From positions 1 through 64,000 of the forward strand of contig JAFDYF010000079.1 of NCBI GenBank assembly GCA_018267575.1: a stretch of 64,000 nucleotides of DNA, read 5' to 3'. This DNA is from Bacteroidota bacterium (lineage in GTDB: Bacteria; Bacteroidota; Bacteroidia; Chitinophagales; Chitinophagaceae). How positions within the stretch are numbered: position 1 is the first letter of the stretch; each line of letters begins with the position of its first letter. The notes below the pieces were generated by a model. The model was not told where the DNA came from. It did no database searches and saw nothing but the letters and a program-made list of their open reading frames with translations. The translations under genes and the position numbers were made by a program. Shown here piece by piece: positions 61,791-64,000 of the stretch.

Positions 61791-61798
61791 TATCTTTG
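61791..61798 (+). promoter_or_regulatory. Orphan promoter-like box (TATCTTTG) after the porin gene
   Basis: TATCTTTGTA is a good TAnnTTTG match on the plus strand, but no plus-strand gene follows within the 230 bp before the convergent CDF gene end. It could drive a short antisense or non-coding transcript; AATCCTT (61850) and AAGGATT (61884) could form a stem within it. Confidence 0.4.
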
Positions 61799-62029
61799 TA
61801 CATGCTCAAATGGGAAATCAATGGAAAAAACCAGTTCCTTTTTTTCGGTAATCCTTAAATTTCTAAAATCCCTTTTCACAAAAAAGGATTGCTGTAAATA
61901 GAATAATACAAAAAGCTATACAGGGAAAACCAATTTCTATTATTGGCTGAACCTAACTAAATTGGAGGAAGGAATCCATTCTGCTATTTACAAATCAAAA
62001 ATGGATACGATTCATTTTGCTTTCTATAA

Positions 62030-62977
62030 CTAACAATCCGGTTCACCACAAGGCTCATCTTCTGTTTCCATCTCAAGCGTTGCATGATGGATATTGAGAT
62101 GCTGTAAAACATGCTTTGCTTCATGTCGGATATGTTCCATTGAGTTCATGGGGGTATCTTTCGCTACAACAATATGGCCGGTGAGTGCATTTTCAGTGGT
62201 ACTGATTGCCCAGATATGGATATGATGAAAGCCTCGCACCCCATCCACCTTAATAATCTCATTTTTCACCTGATCGATATGGATATCTTCGGGTACCCCA
62301 TCCAGTGATAAACGAAGACTATCTTTCAACAATCGCCAAGTACTGAACAAAATTAATGCGGCGACTATCAAGCTCAACAATGCATCTAGCCAATACAAAT
62401 GGGTGTAGAAAATAATAATTCCGCCCACTACCAGTCCAGCGGATACAATGGCATCGGCCATTAAATGGATAAAAGCACTTTTCACATTCAGGTCACTATC
62501 CTTACTACGGAAAAAAAGCAATGCGGTAATGGTATTGATCAAGATCCCAATGCCAGCTACGATCGAAATGGTTTTACCTGGCAAAGGTTCAGGGGAAAAT
62601 AATTTATGCACGGCTTCATAACCAATCGCCCCAATGGAAATGAGCAGGATGGCGGCATTAAACAACGCTACCAGTATGGTCGTTTTTTTGTACCCATAAG
62701 TATATTTGTCGTTAGCCTTTACCTTGAGCAGGCGCAGTGCTATCAACGACATGGAAAGACTTGCCACATCGGCCAGGTTATGACCTGCATCTGACAGCAA
62801 GGATAAAGAACCGATTGACAAACCAACAATCGCCTCAATAACCACAAATAGGAAGTTCAGGATAATACCAATAATAAATGCCTGGTTTACTTGTTTAACA
62901 TCAACGGTGTGATGATGGTGACCGTGATGGCTATGACCATGGTTATGGTCGTGCTGATGACTATGCGCATGCTCCAT
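62030..62977 (-). CDS. Cation diffusion facilitator family metal exporter (CzcD/ZitB-like)
   Basis: A 315-residue inner-membrane antiporter. A His-rich N-terminus (residues 4-23, thirteen His) could bind metal. Six membrane helices follow, with the two metal-site motifs in LSDAGHNLADVASL (helix 2) and HLMADAIVSAG (helix 5). A cytoplasmic ferredoxin-like domain (about 225-315) ends in Glu/Cys residues (EPCGEPDC). It should export Zn2+ or related divalent metals in exchange for protons. It is monocistronic, with a TATCTTTG box upstream. Confidence 0.95.
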   Translation of the reverse strand: MEHAHSHQHDHNHGHSHHGHHHHTVDVKQVNQAFIIGIILNFLFVVIEAIVGLSIGSLSLLSDAGHNLADVASLSMSLIALRLLKVKANDKYTYGYKKTTILVALFNAAILLISIGAIGYEAVHKLFSPEPLPGKTISIVAGIGILINTITALLFFRSKDSDLNVKSAFIHLMADAIVSAGLVVGGIIIFYTHLYWLDALLSLIVAALILFSTWRLLKDSLRLSLDGVPEDIHIDQVKNEIIKVDGVRGFHHIHIWAISTTENALTGHIVVAKDTPMNSMEHIRHEAKHVLQHLNIHHATLEMETEDEPCGEPDC

Positions 62978-62994
62978 AAAATATATTAACTGCG

Positions 62995-63002
62995 CAAAGA
63001 TA
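62995..63002 (-). promoter_or_regulatory. Candidate -7 element (TATCTTTG) of the CDF gene
   Basis: TATCTTTGCG on the minus strand matches TAnnTTTG and lies 18 bp before the ATG, so the leader would be very short. Confidence 0.55.
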
Positions 63003-63055
63003 CAAAGGGAAGACGCTCCTCTATTTGAATTGATTGCATCAGCGATGCAAAAAAA

Positions 63056-63715
63056 TTAGTATGCCTTTTTAAAGAAACCCAACAACCGATCTAAAATGTA
63101 TTTGCGTACAAAGGATTTTGCTTTGGGTTTATCTTCAATCCATTTGGCCAAACTGGGCGAAACAACATAATAGGTTTTGATAAACAACCTGCCAAGGATA
63201 GAAGGTGCCAATATATGATCTCGGATCAGGTAAAACTGTTTTACTTCCTGAGCGTGTTGTGAACCATAAACAGCCGTAGCTATAAAACAACCCTTTTTAT
63301 CGCTCAATCGGGTTATCCCATATTTTTTTTCAACCACAGAAATTGAATTGATAATCACCCGCATGGCAGACTGTCGGTGAAGGCTCATAATCCTACCCGA
63401 AATCTGAACCAGATCGTCCTTTTCAAGATTGGCATCTTTCACCGCCCATGCCAGATCCTCTGAATAAGCAAAAACAAAAAAATGCCGACTGATCAGCTTC
63501 CGCAATGGCTGATCAATATCCCCCTTATCATTGTATGTGACGATAATTTCATTTTTTTTCGGGTCTATCTCGTTAACTACACCCGATACGGATATGGTCT
63601 TATCCACATATTCCTTCTCCTTCTTTAACAGTGCTTCATTCAGAACGGTATCTTTCCCCGCTTGCCTCACCTCCCTGTACAGTTCAAAATAAGGCGCCAA
63701 TTCAACCAGGTTCAT
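63056..63715 (-). CDS. CFI-box-CTERM domain protein with OB-fold-like segment
   Basis: A 219-residue protein. The middle (about 35-130) reads as an OB-fold-like beta domain (KTISVSGVVNEIDPKKNEIIVTY; DLVQISGRIMSLH). The C-terminal part starts at KKGCFIATAVYGSQHAQEVKQFYLIRD (about 142-168), the CFI-box signature (CFIATAxYG, then a run to RDxxL), and ends in a basic helix (IKTYYVVSPSLAKWIEDKPKAKSFVRKYILDRLLGFFKKAY). The CFI-box region is found at the ends of many unrelated proteins and its role is not established. There is no signal peptide. Confidence 0.8.
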   Translation of the reverse strand: MNLVELAPYFELYREVRQAGKDTVLNEALLKKEKEYVDKTISVSGVVNEIDPKKNEIIVTYNDKGDIDQPLRKLISRHFFVFAYSEDLAWAVKDANLEKDDLVQISGRIMSLHRQSAMRVIINSISVVEKKYGITRLSDKKGCFIATAVYGSQHAQEVKQFYLIRDHILAPSILGRLFIKTYYVVSPSLAKWIEDKPKAKSFVRKYILDRLLGFFKKAY

Positions 63716-63808
63716 ACTAAAAATTTTGCAATATTACCATAATTGTTGTGTACTGGCAATGGAAATTTATTAGCAAACTACCATTGATTGTGCAAAAATA
63801 GGTTTCGT

Positions 63809-64000
63809 CTATTTCTCGAAATAACAAACACTTCCGCCTACCCAAGTTTTATCTTTATTATACCTCACCCCAATCATTTTCCCTTTGCTCAACCTTGAAA
63901 GATTGATAGCTAGTTTAGGTCTGGCCTCCCCATTCTTCCAAAAATACATCATCCGCACTTCAACCTTAGCAGGCAGATCAGGAGTAATAATCACATCAGC
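63809..64000 (-). CDS. C-terminal end of a gene cut by the right edge
   Basis: The minus-strand frame ending with the stop at 63809 stays open to the last base of the window and reads as a coherent protein end of about 63 residues: VEVRMMYFWKNGEARPKLAINL, then YNKDKTWVGGSVCYFEK. Apparent internal starts are probably not real. It is most likely the 3-prime part of a longer gene whose family cannot be recognised from this tail. Confidence 0.6.
   Translation of the reverse strand, partial: ADVIITPDLPAKVEVRMMYFWKNGEARPKLAINLSRLSKGKMIGVRYNKDKTWVGGSVCYFEK

Noticed and set aside
61802..61858. 18-codon ORF just after the TATCTTTG box
   Set aside because: Its ATG lies only a few bases after the -7 box, so it would precede the transcript start; no other support.
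62885..62975. Repetitive CATGATGGTG-like DNA
   Set aside because: It encodes the His-rich N-terminus of the CDF protein; no separate repeat is needed.

Overview
The window looks like a chromosomal segment of a member of the Bacteroidota, most likely the family Chitinophagaceae. Evidence: two SusC/SusD outer-membrane pairs, a hybrid two-component regulator (HTCS), DUF5686 and putative-porin families, SusE-like lipoproteins, A/T-rich intergenic DNA, and several upstream boxes matching the Bacteroidota -7 element TAnnTTTG. No tRNA, rRNA, CRISPR array, insertion sequence or phage gene was seen.

Layout. (1) 1-6.4 kb: the end of a gene running in from the left edge, three GC-rich palindromes of one family, then a minus-strand transport operon: 72-aa small ORF, SusC, SusD-like, DUF1735/SusE-like lipoprotein, with no enzyme attached. 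(2) 6.3-13.2 kb: a long non-coding region with an 11-bp phased repeat array, a DUF5686 outer-membrane protein, an old yellow enzyme, a one-haem lipoprotein cytochrome, and a secreted GH13 alpha-glucosidase. (3) 13.3-17.2 kb: a GH127 beta-L-arabinofuranosidase diverging from a Gfo/Idh/MocA oxidoreductase. GH127 and GH13 share a nearly identical 22-bp palindromic element just before their starts. (4) 17.4-23.5 kb: an ECF sigma / membrane protein / secreted protein operon, small secreted proteins, NIPSNAP, DinB and sucC. (5) 23.5-34.1 kb: an exopolysaccharide locus with a short TolC-like protein, an O-antigen-type polymerase and a Wzc-like chain-length protein on the minus strand. On the plus strand are a GT2, a lone receiver protein, a sugar phosphotransferase with a pseudo-receiver-like N-terminus, and two more GT2 enzymes.

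(6) 34.2-56 kb: a minus-strand hemicellulose utilisation locus. In transcription order it has the HTCS sensor/regulator, GH31 (PA14 insert, alpha-xylosidase-like), SusC, SusD, a strong terminator, an FG-GAP/ASPIC lipoprotein, GH26 mannanase, GH9 and a secreted AGE-family (mannobiose 2-epimerase-like) protein. The likely substrate is a beta-mannan or glucomannan, perhaps with xyloglucan. The enzymes would cut glycan at the surface or in the periplasm, SusCD would import oligosaccharides, and the HTCS would sense them and switch on the locus. (7) 56.2-64 kb: an amino-sugar-phosphate isomerase, a PepSY-like protein, a LolA-like protein, a purine nucleoside phosphorylase, a putative porin, a CDF metal exporter, a CFI-box protein and the C-terminal end of a gene cut by the right edge.

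The least explained signals are regulatory DNA. Two arrays of GTATGG-like hexamers lie at an exact 11-bp period in two distant intergenic regions (6776-6858 and 51684-51766). The GH127 and GH13 genes share a dyad operator. A direct repeat lies before the GH31 gene. A family of near-perfect GC-rich palindromes lies at the left end.
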